A DNA stretch of 56,600 nt from Gammaproteobacteria bacterium (GCA_018819105.1 JAHJQV010000067.1:1-56600), one strand, 5' to 3'; positions 46,390 to 55,625 are shown, numbered from the stretch's first letter. The notes: generated by a model not told the origin, from the sequence alone. Numbers and translations are program-made.

Positions 46390-46498
46390 TCACTCAGTGG
46401 TTAGAGCGCAGTTTCGTGGCTTTGCGGCAGTCGGGTGCAGGCGCGATGCTGGTGAGTCTGTGCTAATCTCAGTGCAAACCTTGCCTGAGGAGATTGCC

Positions 46499-48238
46499 GT
46501 GAACCATCACCTGCTTGTCACTTTATCATTGCGCAGCGCGCTGTCGGGCATGCTGCTCATGCTGCTCGCCGCCTGCAATGCCGGTCCTCAGAGTCCTGTG
46601 CGCAGCGCCACGCCACCGCAGGCTGCCGCGCACCACGATGTGTTGATCAGCAATGGCCTGGTGTTCGATGGCGGCGGCAGCGAACCGGTGCGCGCCGATG
46701 TGGCCATAGCCGGCGATCGCATTGTCGCCATCGGCAACAACCTGGGCACCGCCGACACCGTCATCGATGCCAGCGGCAAGGCCGTGGCGCCGGGCTTCAT
46801 CAACATGCTCAGTTGGGCCACCGAGTCGCTGATCGTCGATGGCCGCTCGCTCAGCGACATCCGTCAGGGGGTGACGCTGGAAGTGTTCGGCGAAGGCTGG
46901 TCGATGGGGCCGCTGAACGCGCAGATGAAGCAGGAGGCACTGCGTCAGCAGGCCGATATCCGCTATCCGATCGACTGGACCACCCTGGGTGAATACCTGC
47001 AGATGCTGGAGGATCAGGGCATCTCGCCGAACGTGGCCTCGTTTGTCGGTGCCACCACCGTGCGCATGCATGTGCTGGGTGAAGACGATGTCGATCCCGA
47101 TGCGCAACAACTGGCGCAGATGCAGGAGCTGGTGCGTGCCGCCATGCGCGAGGGTGCGCTGGGTGTCGGTTCATCGCTGATCTACGCGCCGGCGTTCTAT
47201 GCCGAAACCGATGAGCTGGTGGCCTTGATGCAGGCCGCCAGTGAATATGGCGGGCGCTACATTTCACACCTGCGCAGCGAAGGCAACCGCCTGCTGGAAG
47301 CGGTCGACGAGCTGATCGAGATTGCCGAGCGATCGGCGGCTGGCGCGGAGATTTATCATCTGAAGGCGGCGGGGCGCGAGAACTGGGCAAAAATGGCGGA
47401 GGTGTTCCAGCGGGTTGAGCAGGCGCGCGCACGTGGACTGGACATCAGCGCCAACATGTACAACTACACTGCCGGTGCCACCGGGCTGGATGCAGCCATG
47501 CCGCCGTGGGTGCAGGCCGGCGGCGAAGCGGCCTGGATCCAGCGCCTGCAGGACCCCGCCATCCGGGCGCGCCTGCGCGAGGAAATCGCCACCCCCAGCG
47601 ATGCCTGGGAGAACCTCTACCTTGCCGCTGGCGATGCCAGCAAACTGCTGTTGATCGACTTCAAGAATCCCCGCCTGAAGCCGCTCACCGGCATGACCCT
47701 GGCAGAGGTGGCGGCGCAGCGCGGCACGTCGGTGATCGACACCATGATGGATCTGGTGATCGAGGATGAAAGCCGCGTGGGCACGGTGTATTTTCTCATG
47801 TCAGAAGACAACATCCGCGCCAAGATCGCCAGGCCCTGGGTCAGTTTTGGTTCCGATGCCGAATCCTCGGCCCCCGAGGGCGTGTTCCTGCAAAGCTCTA
47901 CCCATCCGCGCGCCTACGGCAACGTGGCCAGACTACTGGGGCAGTATGTGCGCGATGAGCAGGTGATATCACTGGCCGAGGCCATCCGGCGTTTGACCTC
48001 ACTGCCGGCGCAGAACCTGAAGCTGCGCCAGCGCGGCAGCCTCAAACCGGGTTACTTTGCCGACGTGGTGGTGTTTGCTGCCGACAGCATCCAGGATCAT
48101 GCCAGCTACGCGCAGCCCATGCAGCTGGCCACCGGCGTCAGCGAGGTGCTGGTGAATGGCGAACTGGTGCTGCAGCAGGGCGAACACACCGGTGCCATGC
48201 CCGGCCGAGTGGTGCGTGGTCCGGGTTATGTGGAATAA
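46499..48238 (+). CDS. atypical N-acyl-D-amino-acid deacylase-like amidohydrolase lipoprotein
   Basis: This 579-residue protein starts at GTG 46499, placed 6 bases after GAGGAG; the frame is open further upstream, but those codons precede the signal. A lipobox LLAAC (Cys26) anchors it. The fold is that of the D-aminoacylase/dan-type amidohydrolases: VLISNGLVFDGGG, GKAVAPGFINML, SHLRSEGNRL (His257), IYHLKAAGR (His287), FGSDAESSAPE (Asp453) and RLTSLPAQNLKLRQRGSLKP. The usual HxH after APGF is replaced by NMLSW (102-106), and the metal-bridging cysteine motif GNCG by GEGWSM (131-136), so the metal site must differ. It heads the operon with the aminotransferase-fold, SNF transporter and oxygenase genes. 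Substrate unknown. Confidence 0.85.
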   Translation: MNHHLLVTLSLRSALSGMLLMLLAACNAGPQSPVRSATPPQAAAHHDVLISNGLVFDGGGSEPVRADVAIAGDRIVAIGNNLGTADTVIDASGKAVAPGFINMLSWATESLIVDGRSLSDIRQGVTLEVFGEGWSMGPLNAQMKQEALRQQADIRYPIDWTTLGEYLQMLEDQGISPNVASFVGATTVRMHVLGEDDVDPDAQQLAQMQELVRAAMREGALGVGSSLIYAPAFYAETDELVALMQAASEYGGRYISHLRSEGNRLLEAVDELIEIAERSAAGAEIYHLKAAGRENWAKMAEVFQRVEQARARGLDISANMYNYTAGATGLDAAMPPWVQAGGEAAWIQRLQDPAIRARLREEIATPSDAWENLYLAAGDASKLLLIDFKNPRLKPLTGMTLAEVAAQRGTSVIDTMMDLVIEDESRVGTVYFLMSEDNIRAKIARPWVSFGSDAESSAPEGVFLQSSTHPRAYGNVARLLGQYVRDEQVISLAEAIRRLTSLPAQNLKLRQRGSLKPGYFADVVVFAADSIQDHASYAQPMQLATGVSEVLVNGELVLQQGEHTGAMPGRVVRGPGYVE

Positions 48239-48271
48239 ACCTGGCAGCATCAGCATCCATGGATTGAAGAC

Positions 48272-49549
48272 ATGAATGAGGTTTCCCACTCACGACGGCG
48301 TTTTCTGCAGATCGCCGGTGCTTCGGCGCTCAGCGCCGGCCTGCTGGCGAGCATCAATGATGTGCGTGCGCTGGTGGATGAACAGGCCAGTGCGGCGGCG
48401 CGTCTGGATTTTGATCAGCTCGCTTCAGCCTACTCGCTGGCAGACAATCTGAGCTATCTGAATCATGCCTCGATCGGCACCATTCCGCGTCTGGTGCAAT
48501 CTGCGCATGGCGATTATTTGCGCCTGTGTGAAAGCAATCCATGGCTGTATGTCTGGGGCGGGGGCTGGGACGCAGGAGTGCAGGCGGTGCGTGCAGCTTG
48601 TGCTCAGGCATTGGGTTGTGATGCAAGCCATGTGGCGCTGTCGCACAACACCACTGAGACCTTCTCGATGCTGGCCCAGGGTCTACCCATGCAGGCCGGT
48701 GATGAAGTGCTGTTTTCCAATCTTAATCATGATGGTGCCAGCATCTGTTGGGAGCAGCAGTCCTCACGGCGTGGGTACACGGTGAGAAAATTCGAGATCC
48801 CGCTGGCTGATATTCCGGGTCTCAGTGAAGATGATGTGGTGGCACTGCATGCTGATGCAATCGCCGACAACACCAGGGTGCTGGTCTTTCCGCATGTCGA
48901 TAACATGGTTGGCCTGCGCCATCCGCTACACAGGCTGGTACAGACAGCACGAGCAAAAGGCGTGGAATTTGTCTTCGTCGATGGTGCACAGACCCTGGGT
49001 ATGTTGCCGCTGCAGGTGGCCAGCAGCGGGGTAGATGTTTATGCCTGCAGTGCGCACAAATGGCTGCAAGCGCCCAAGGGGCTGGGCGTAAGCTATATTC
49101 ACCCGCGCCTGATTGAGATCGTGCAGCCGATGTGGATGACCTGGGGGCAGCAGCGCTGGCAGGGCAGTGTGCGAATTTTTGAAGACTATGGCACGCGCAA
49201 TTTTCCGGAATTGATGGCGATGGCTGATGCCTTGCAGTATCAGTATCAGTTGGGTGCTGGGCGCAAGCTGGATCGCTATCTGCATTTGCGCAAACAGGCC
49301 ATGGCCATGGTCGATGCTGACTCCGCGCTGGCGTGGCGCTCGCCGCGCAGCGAACAACTTGGCGCATCATTGTTTGCCATCGGTCTGCGAAACGGCCAGG
49401 CTGAAGCGACAGCACAGCGTCTGTATCAACAGCATGGCGTGGTGGTGCGGCCATTTGCCACGCCCGGTCTGAACAGTCTGCGGGTGTCACCGAACGTGTT
49501 CAACACCACGCGTGAGTTGCGGCGATTGATGCATTTGGCGGTCAATTAG
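48272..49549 (+). CDS. Tat-exported class V aminotransferase fold protein (isopenicillin N epimerase-like)
   Basis: This 425-residue PLP protein begins with a twin-arginine signal (SRRRFLQIAGASALSAGLLA), so it is exported folded with its cofactor. The class V fold is shown by LSYLNHASIGTIPRLV, ALSHNTTETFSMLAQGLPMQ, the PLP Asp in FVFVDGAQTLG (Asp237), and the Schiff-base lysine in CSAHKWLQAPKGLG (Lys263). The nearest named relatives are isopenicillin N epimerase (CefD) and cysteine desulfurase-like enzymes, which racemise, desulfurate or cleave amino acids. It follows the deacylase by 33 bases and precedes the transporter by 6. Racemase or lyase activity on an amino acid or peptide side chain is an inference. 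Confidence 0.85.
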   Translation: MNEVSHSRRRFLQIAGASALSAGLLASINDVRALVDEQASAAARLDFDQLASAYSLADNLSYLNHASIGTIPRLVQSAHGDYLRLCESNPWLYVWGGGWDAGVQAVRAACAQALGCDASHVALSHNTTETFSMLAQGLPMQAGDEVLFSNLNHDGASICWEQQSSRRGYTVRKFEIPLADIPGLSEDDVVALHADAIADNTRVLVFPHVDNMVGLRHPLHRLVQTARAKGVEFVFVDGAQTLGMLPLQVASSGVDVYACSAHKWLQAPKGLGVSYIHPRLIEIVQPMWMTWGQQRWQGSVRIFEDYGTRNFPELMAMADALQYQYQLGAGRKLDRYLHLRKQAMAMVDADSALAWRSPRSEQLGASLFAIGLRNGQAEATAQRLYQQHGVVVRPFATPGLNSLRVSPNVFNTTRELRRLMHLAVN

Positions 49550-49555
49550 CAGGCC

Positions 49556-50893
49556 ATGGAGATGCCGGGGATGGACCGCACGCCGCCACATGGTGTCAGG
49601 CCGCAGTTTGCCAGCCGCATGGGCATGCTGCTGACCGTCATCGGCGTGGCGGTCGGCCTGGGCAATGTCTGGCGCTTTCCCTACATGATGGGCAGTTATG
49701 GCGGCAGCGCCTTTCTGCTGGTGTATCTGCTGTTCACGCTGTTGTTGGCGGTGCCGGTATTGAGCGCCGAATGGGCGCTGGGGCGCAGCCTGGGGCAAAG
49801 CCTCCCGACGGTTTATGTGGCCAGTTTCGGGCGGCGCTGGGGTGGCTTGGCAGCGCTGCTGCTGTTGATCACGGTACTGGTGGCCGATTCCTATTACCTG
49901 CTGGTCATCGCGCAGATCATCATCACCGCAGGTTGGGCCGTGCTGCCGGGGTTCAGCGGTGACAATCTGCCGACGTTCCAGTACTGGCTGGCACAGGGCT
50001 GGCTGCAATACAGCGTGGCCATGCTGCTGTTGCTGTTGAGTTTGTGGATCATTGGCCGTGGACTCAATCGCGGCATCGAGGCAATCAGCCGCATCATCAT
50101 GCCCGCATTTGCGCTGATCATGATTTATCTTTTGACGGTGGCGCTGGCGTTGCCCGGTGCCGTGTCGGCAATGCAGGGATTTCTTAAACCTGATTTTGCC
50201 GCCATGAACACGGGCGATGTTTTTGCCGCACTGGGACAGGCATTTTTTTCGCTCGGCCTGGGCGGCACCTTTCATGTGGTCTACGGCAGTTATGTGCGCC
50301 AGGCGCAGAACCTTCCACTGACGGCCATGGTGACCGCCGGTGGTGATGTGCTGGCAGCCTTGCTGGCGGCGCTGTTCATCGTGCCGGTGGCGCTGGTGTT
50401 CAGCCTGGATCTGGCACAGGGGCCGGGTCTGATCTTCGACACCTTGCCGCGCCTGTTCATGCGCCTGCCCGATGGCGGTATTGTGGGCGCGATCTTTCTG
50501 CTGGCGCTGGCGGCGGTGGCACTGCTGTCCAACATTGCGGCACTACAAGTGGCCGCTGCAGCGATGCGCGAACAGTGGCCGCAACTGGCCGGGCGGCAGC
50601 GCTCGCGCATGCTGCTGGTGCTGCTGCTGATCGAAGCTGCATTGATGTTGCCATCGGCGCTGGATAACAGCCTGATTGGCACACTGGATCTGCTGTTTGG
50701 CTCTGGCATGCAATTGCTGGGTGGGCTGTTTGCGGTGCTGGCGCTGTTGTGGGGGCTGCAGCGGCGTCATGCTGTCATCGCACTGTTTGGATCGCACACA
50801 CGCCGCTGGCATGGGCTGTATCTGTGCTGGCTGCGCTGGGTGGTGCCGCTGCTGGTGCTAGGCATATTGGCAGGCTGGCTGTTGCAGCAATAG
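49556..50893 (+). CDS. SNF-family sodium-dependent transporter
   Basis: This 445-residue inner-membrane protein has about 11-12 membrane spans. It begins with the neurotransmitter:sodium symporter signature RMGMLLTVIGVAVGLGNVWR followed by FPYMMGSYGGSAFLLVY, which holds the sodium and substrate sites in span 1. Bacterial members such as LeuT and MhsT carry amino acids. It starts only 6 bases after the aminotransferase-fold gene (alternative Met at 49562 and 49571). Within this operon it most likely takes up the amino acid released or altered by the exported enzymes. Confidence 0.9.
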   Translation: MEMPGMDRTPPHGVRPQFASRMGMLLTVIGVAVGLGNVWRFPYMMGSYGGSAFLLVYLLFTLLLAVPVLSAEWALGRSLGQSLPTVYVASFGRRWGGLAALLLLITVLVADSYYLLVIAQIIITAGWAVLPGFSGDNLPTFQYWLAQGWLQYSVAMLLLLLSLWIIGRGLNRGIEAISRIIMPAFALIMIYLLTVALALPGAVSAMQGFLKPDFAAMNTGDVFAALGQAFFSLGLGGTFHVVYGSYVRQAQNLPLTAMVTAGGDVLAALLAALFIVPVALVFSLDLAQGPGLIFDTLPRLFMRLPDGGIVGAIFLLALAAVALLSNIAALQVAAAAMREQWPQLAGRQRSRMLLVLLLIEAALMLPSALDNSLIGTLDLLFGSGMQLLGGLFAVLALLWGLQRRHAVIALFGSHTRRWHGLYLCWLRWVVPLLVLGILAGWLLQQ

Positions 50894-50941
50894 ACTCAAA
50901 CAGCGCACAATGGTGGTGGTTAATGATGACAGGATCAGGTC

Positions 50942-52012
50942 ATGCACAAGGCAGATGACAGCGGCATCAAGGCGCTGAATCAGGAATACCGCCGTTACGA
51001 GCAGGTGGACAAACAGCAGGTCTATGGCCTGTCTGAAAATGACAGCGTGGACAGCTACGACGAACATGCCGGTATCCAGGTGTGTGACATGCAGCCGTAC
51101 TTTTCTGGCGGGGAGCCAGGCAAGCGCGAGTTCGCCGCTGCGCTGGGCCAGGCCATGGCGGACATCGGCTTTGCCGTCATCATCAACCATGGTGTGTCAG
51201 AAAAGCTCTACCGTGACACCGAAGAGCTGGTACTGGCATTTTTTCAATCCACGCCGGAACCGGCGCGCCAGCCCTATCTGGCGCAGCGGCATGGTTCGGT
51301 CAATCAGGGGTACTTCCCGGTGCGCGAAACCTCACAGATTCATCCGGATCTGGTGGAGGGCTGGGTGTTTTGCCGACGTGCCTTCAATATGCTCAATGAT
51401 CCCGGATTTGATGCACGCAGATTCTGGCCGCAGCCGCAGTTCGAGCCGCAATTCCGTCGCCTGATCTGCGCCCACGAGGCGCTGATACTGCCGCTGATGC
51501 AATCCATGCTGCGCTATCTGGGCTGTGATCCGCAGCTGTTCGATGAGCGCTTACAGGCGACCAATTTCGGTTTTCGGCTGAATTACTATCCGCCGCTGGA
51601 GGCTAGCGACCACAGTGGCGGTGGTCGCATGCTGGGGCATGAGGATGTGGATCTGTTTACGCTGCTGCCAGCGCCCAGCGTGGAAGGTCTGCAGGTGCTC
51701 AACCGCGCCAACGGCAAATGGATCAGGTTGCAGGCACCGCCTGGCTCACTGATCATCAATACCGGTGATTACATGCAGCGCATCAGCAACGATCGCTTCC
51801 CGTCCACCACCCACCGCGTGGCCCGACCACGCGACACCGCCGCCAATGGCCTGCCCAGGGTCAGTTTTCCCATGGCCATCTACCTGTGGGAAGACGAGAC
51901 ACTGGAAGTGCTGCCCGGACTGGGCGAGCCCAAATACCCGCCCATCCGTGCAGAAACCTTCCACACCCGCATCACCAGCAAATACTATGGCGACGATTAT
52001 GCTGCTGGCTGA
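50942..52012 (+). CDS. isopenicillin N synthase-like Fe(II)/2-oxoglutarate oxygenase
   Basis: This 356-residue cytoplasmic enzyme shows the N-terminal DIOX_N-type domain (EFAAALGQAMADIGFAVIIN, HGVSEKLYRDTEELVLAFFQ) and the double-stranded beta-helix core. The iron triad is His233-x-Asp235 (GHEDVD) and His291 (TTHRVARP), and Arg306-x-Ser308 (RVSFP) is the family 2-oxoglutarate or substrate carboxylate site. FGFRLNYYPP and PPGSLIINTGDYMQRISNDR are typical of the isopenicillin N synthase / flavone synthase superfamily. It could hydroxylate or cyclise an amino acid or small peptide. A ribosome site (AGGATCAGG) precedes the start. It ends the operon and converges on the Asp-box protein. Confidence 0.88.
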   Translation: MHKADDSGIKALNQEYRRYEQVDKQQVYGLSENDSVDSYDEHAGIQVCDMQPYFSGGEPGKREFAAALGQAMADIGFAVIINHGVSEKLYRDTEELVLAFFQSTPEPARQPYLAQRHGSVNQGYFPVRETSQIHPDLVEGWVFCRRAFNMLNDPGFDARRFWPQPQFEPQFRRLICAHEALILPLMQSMLRYLGCDPQLFDERLQATNFGFRLNYYPPLEASDHSGGGRMLGHEDVDLFTLLPAPSVEGLQVLNRANGKWIRLQAPPGSLIINTGDYMQRISNDRFPSTTHRVARPRDTAANGLPRVSFPMAIYLWEDETLEVLPGLGEPKYPPIRAETFHTRITSKYYGDDYAAG

Positions 52013-52029
52013 TTATTGCGGTTGCAGAC

Positions 52030-54879
52030 TTATTCCACTTCCAGGCCGTCGCTGAAGAACACTTCGCGCAGCCGTTTCGCGCCGCCCTGGAACACGATGA
52101 TGCCGTCGTCCGGGGTGGCGTCACCGGCGGCACCGTCGGTCAGCGGGAAGGTCCAGACATTGCCGACACGGCTGGCGGCGATGGTCAGATCCCAGCCGGT
52201 GGTGTTTTCGTCCGGGAACTGCAGGCCGTAGTTGCGCAGCTGGTAGCTGGCGTCGCTGAAATCGGTGTCGTGATAGATCAGTTCCAGCTCGGCCTGCTCG
52301 CAATCGGGGATGCGCAGATGCACGCCGTTGAAGGGCATCTCGTAACTGGCCTCGATCGGTATCGAGCTGAGCAGATCCAGTCCAAAGCTGTTTTCCAGCC
52401 GGTCACAGGTGCCGCTGATCGGGGTCAGTGACAGGGTCATGAAGCTTTGCGTGCCGCGATTGGCTGGATCGTTGATTTCCGGCGAGGCCACCTGTGGCTG
52501 GGTGCTGTCACCGCTGCCATCCAGATTGCCATCGCCACTATTGGGGGCAGCGTTTTCGGTCGGGTCGGTGGCACCGTCGATGTCGCCATCGGGAATCACC
52601 TCGAAGCTCTGCACGCCCTGTGTGGTGCCGGCATGAATGAGCAGGTTGCTGCCGGTGTTGTCCAGCGCCAGTTTGGTGGCCACGGCGGTGTTGGGAAAGC
52701 CGGTGCTCAGTGACGACCAGTTGGCACCGCCATCGCGGCTGACGAAAACGCCACCGTCGCCATTGCCCAGCGGATCCGCCACCGCGGCGTAGACATCACC
52801 GGTAAGCGGATCCACCGCCAGATCGCGCACATCGCGATTGGTCAGGCCGGTGCCGGCAAAGCTCCAGTTCAGCCCACCATCGGTGGTCTTGTACACCGTG
52901 CCCAGCACGCTGTTGTCGAGTTCGTTGGTCGAGGCGTACAACGTCTGTCCGCTCGGGTCGCTTTCATCGAATTCCAGCGACAGCACGCTCTCTGCCGTGC
53001 TGCCGGCGATGCCGTCCAGCCGTGGCAGACCGTTGCTGGCATGCACCCAGGTGGCACCGCCGTCGACCGACTTGAACACGCCGTTCTCGACCACGGCCGG
53101 TGCGCCCGCCAACTCATCAAAGCCGGATAAAAAGGTCGCGGCATACAATGTGTTGCCGCTGACATCGGTGGTGTCCAGCTCGATCTGCACCACCGAAACC
53201 CAGATCGGAAATCCGGCCACGCCGGGTTCGGTGCCATCCAGGCCATTGTCCATGGGCACCCAGGTGGCACCGGCGTCGGTGCTTTTGTACAGATTGGCGG
53301 CATCCTTGACGATGCTGCCGCCATCCAGCCGGTAGCGGCCACTGCCGCCGGCATACAGTGTCTGCGAGGCACCCGCGCAGGGCGGGCCACCCGCACAGCT
53401 GAACGGGTCTACGGTGATGGCACGCACCGTACCGAACAGGGAAAACGAAAATGGTGCCGGGGTCAGTGGGATGCCGTTGTCGATGGTGGACCAGGTGGCA
53501 CCCCCGTCGATGCTTTTGTAAATGGCACCGTCGCCGGGCACCACGGAACCGGTACCGTCATCGTGCGGACGGCTGCTGCCGCCGGCGTAGACGGTGTTGA
53601 TGCTGTTGGGATCCACCGTGATGTCGCGGAAATGGTCGGCACCCAGGGCACTGTTGGCCTGGCTCCAGGTCAGGCCGTTGTTGTTGCTGATGAAGTGCAC
53701 GAAGGTGGGGTCGAAGGCATCGCCGATGGCCGCGTGCACACGATTGCCCAGCGTGCTGGTTACCGCGCGGATGTTGGCGGCGCTGAAGCCGTCGACGCCA
53801 GGCACAAAGTTGTCCAGAGGCGGCAGCGCGTTGCGCCGGTAAACGCCATTGCTGATCGAGCCGGCCAGCTGGATGGTGGGGTTGAACGGATCGTAGGCCA
53901 CCACCGTGGAACTGGTTGGCAGCAGGGCAGCGTTGCCGACAAAGCCGCCCTGCACCTCGGTCCAGTTGGCACCGTCATCGGTGGTGTAGGCCAGCCCCAG
54001 TCTGCCGGCCAGATACAGCTGGTCAGGATCGCCCGGATGCACGTCCAGGTCGGTGCCGCCACCCACCGCAAAAGTGCCGAACGGTGTCCAGGTGTTGCCA
54101 CCATCGGTGCTGCGATGCACGCCCTGAAAGTTCACCGCCCACAGCTTGCCGGCAGCGTTCGCGTGTTCGATGTCCTGCAGGGCATCATCCTGCCACGGGC
54201 AGTCGACGGGACAGGCTATGGCAGTCCAGCTGGCCCCGGCATCGGTGCTGCGAAACAGGCCGTGATCACCCCCGAAACCGATGTTGTCTTCGGTGGCCAA
54301 CAGCAGGCCGTCGCCCAGCACCGGATCGGCCAGCAGCCGACGCGGTTGAAACGCCACCGCCGAGGGCACCGCAGTAGTGGCCAGCCAGCTGATGCCGGCA
54401 TCGTCACTGCGCAGCACGGCACTGTTGGACAGCCCGACATAAATGCGACCGGGCACCACCGGAGAAGCATCCATGCTGACGATCAGCACATCGGCGGGCA
54501 GCAGCGCCGGCGGCGGCGTGCGATCCTGCCAGGTCAACGCGGCATCGTTGCTGAAGTACAGCTTGCGGTTGCCGGCCACATACAGCCTGTTGGGCGCGGT
54601 CTGGCTGTGTTCCAGCGCAAACACCCGCCGATTCAGCCCGGCATTCGCCTCCGTCCAGGTCACCCCGCCATTGACGGTCTTGTAAACGCCACCATTGCCG
54701 ATGGCATAAAACACATTGGCGCTGTCGGGCGAAGCCACCAGGTCGAAGACATTGCCGGCCTCCGGCCCGGACGAAGTCCACAAACCCGGCCCGGCCTGTG
54801 CCTGTTGCAGAACCAGCAGCACCCCGAGCAGGGCAGAGAATCTGGCCATTCGGCGCAGAGATAGACGTAAACTGGACAT
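52030..54879 (-). CDS. secreted Asp-box (BNR) beta-propeller protein with choice-of-anchor-like C-terminus
   Basis: This 949-residue protein starts at 54879 after GAGGTGG; the longer frame to 54996 lacks a ribosome site. A signal peptide (ARFSALLGVLLVLQQAQA) is followed by about twelve Asp-box motifs of the S/T-x-D-x-G-x-T/S-W type, for example KTVNGGVTW, RSTDGGNTW, KSIDGGATW, KSTDAGATW and VSRDGGANW. Such motifs mark sialidase, sortilin/Vps10 and photosynthesis-assembly propellers. The last 140 residues (DGDIDGATDPTENAAPNSGD, calcium-rich, then LTDGAAGDATPDDGIIVFQG) resemble a domain catalogued as choice-of-anchor U. It ends in EVFFSDGLEVE. No catalytic glycosidase residues can be claimed, so it is more likely a binding or surface protein. 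Confidence 0.85.
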   Translation of the reverse strand: MSSLRLSLRRMARFSALLGVLLVLQQAQAGPGLWTSSGPEAGNVFDLVASPDSANVFYAIGNGGVYKTVNGGVTWTEANAGLNRRVFALEHSQTAPNRLYVAGNRKLYFSNDAALTWQDRTPPPALLPADVLIVSMDASPVVPGRIYVGLSNSAVLRSDDAGISWLATTAVPSAVAFQPRRLLADPVLGDGLLLATEDNIGFGGDHGLFRSTDAGASWTAIACPVDCPWQDDALQDIEHANAAGKLWAVNFQGVHRSTDGGNTWTPFGTFAVGGGTDLDVHPGDPDQLYLAGRLGLAYTTDDGANWTEVQGGFVGNAALLPTSSTVVAYDPFNPTIQLAGSISNGVYRRNALPPLDNFVPGVDGFSAANIRAVTSTLGNRVHAAIGDAFDPTFVHFISNNNGLTWSQANSALGADHFRDITVDPNSINTVYAGGSSRPHDDGTGSVVPGDGAIYKSIDGGATWSTIDNGIPLTPAPFSFSLFGTVRAITVDPFSCAGGPPCAGASQTLYAGGSGRYRLDGGSIVKDAANLYKSTDAGATWVPMDNGLDGTEPGVAGFPIWVSVVQIELDTTDVSGNTLYAATFLSGFDELAGAPAVVENGVFKSVDGGATWVHASNGLPRLDGIAGSTAESVLSLEFDESDPSGQTLYASTNELDNSVLGTVYKTTDGGLNWSFAGTGLTNRDVRDLAVDPLTGDVYAAVADPLGNGDGGVFVSRDGGANWSSLSTGFPNTAVATKLALDNTGSNLLIHAGTTQGVQSFEVIPDGDIDGATDPTENAAPNSGDGNLDGSGDSTQPQVASPEINDPANRGTQSFMTLSLTPISGTCDRLENSFGLDLLSSIPIEASYEMPFNGVHLRIPDCEQAELELIYHDTDFSDASYQLRNYGLQFPDENTTGWDLTIAASRVGNVWTFPLTDGAAGDATPDDGIIVFQGGAKRLREVFFSDGLEVE

Positions 54880-55094
54880 GCTAACCACCTCAATTGGAGT
54901 TTTGTCGCTTTGATTGTTGTTATAACGCGATCGGTTTGTTTTCCGCGCCAGACGGCGCAGGTTTTTGAATTGTAACATTATGTTTGTTACAGCCATGCAG
55001 GTGAGCTGATGAATCCCGGTGAACTGCTGCCTGCATGAGGCACTTTGACAGAGTAGATTACTCAGAATGGATGATGGGTAAAATGGGTATTCAC

Positions 55095-55255
55095 AGCCTG
55101 TCGGGCTTAACGCTGATCTACTGCGGATAAGCCGGATTGGGCCAGCTTTCTCGCTCGTTTGCGTTAAATAGGCGAACTATTTGCCTTAAAAGACCGAAAA
55201 ATCTGGCACCAGCCGGCTTTCCCTCGCGACGATCGGATGAGTTCGACAGGTTGCT
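55095..55255 (-). repeat. fold-back MITE-like repeat, copy 3 (reverse orientation)
   Basis: This 161-bp copy is in the opposite orientation to copies 1 and 2. The end at 55095 reads AGCCTGTCGGGCTTAA and the other end, inverted, AGCAACCTGTCGAACTCA, so the termini have decayed. The interior is very close to copy 2 (GATCTACTGCGGATAAGCCG, AAAGACCGAAAAATCTGGCA). The rest of the 374-bp gap 54880-55253 shows only AT-rich sequence, probably promoter DNA for the Asp-box gene. Confidence 0.85.
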
Positions 55256-55571
55256 AACCTCTGCTTTTGGCAACTGCGTTTTTGGCATCCGGAGTGGCAG
55301 CACGTTGCGACCACAGCTGCAGCCCATGCAATACCCCTGCGGCCAGCAGGCAGCCAGGCAACCAGTACCAGTCGGCAGCAGCCAGCACGCTGCGCAATGC
55401 CAGCATCAGCATGGCTCCGGCGGCGGCATTCAGCAGCAGGCTGCGCCGTTGCAGGATCAGCCCCAGCTGTCGTTGCCAACGCAGCAGCAGCGCAGTTTCC
55501 AGCAGCAGAAACAGCAGCAGTGCATCGGCCAGATGCGGTGAGCTGAACAGGGCTTGCAGGTGGGCGGTCAT
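55254..55571 (-). CDS. small hydrophobic membrane protein
   Basis: This 105-residue protein has three probable membrane segments (LADALLLFLLLETALLL, LLLNAAAGAMLMLALRSVLAA, WYWLPGCLLAAGVLHGLQLW) separated by basic loops, and a charged tail (QRAATPDAKNAVAKSRG). The stop codon TAG lies at the edge of repeat copy 3, so the repeat may have supplied the present end. It lies 54 bases after the TspO homologue on the same strand. No family is recognised; the ORF is short but the topology is regular. Confidence 0.5.
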   Translation of the reverse strand: MTAHLQALFSSPHLADALLLFLLLETALLLRWQRQLGLILQRRSLLLNAAAGAMLMLALRSVLAAADWYWLPGCLLAAGVLHGLQLWSQRAATPDAKNAVAKSRG

Positions 55572-55625
55572 GGTGCGTTGCGGTGACTGGCTGCTGTCAC
55601 TGGCAGGGCTTGTTGTGCATGCCGT

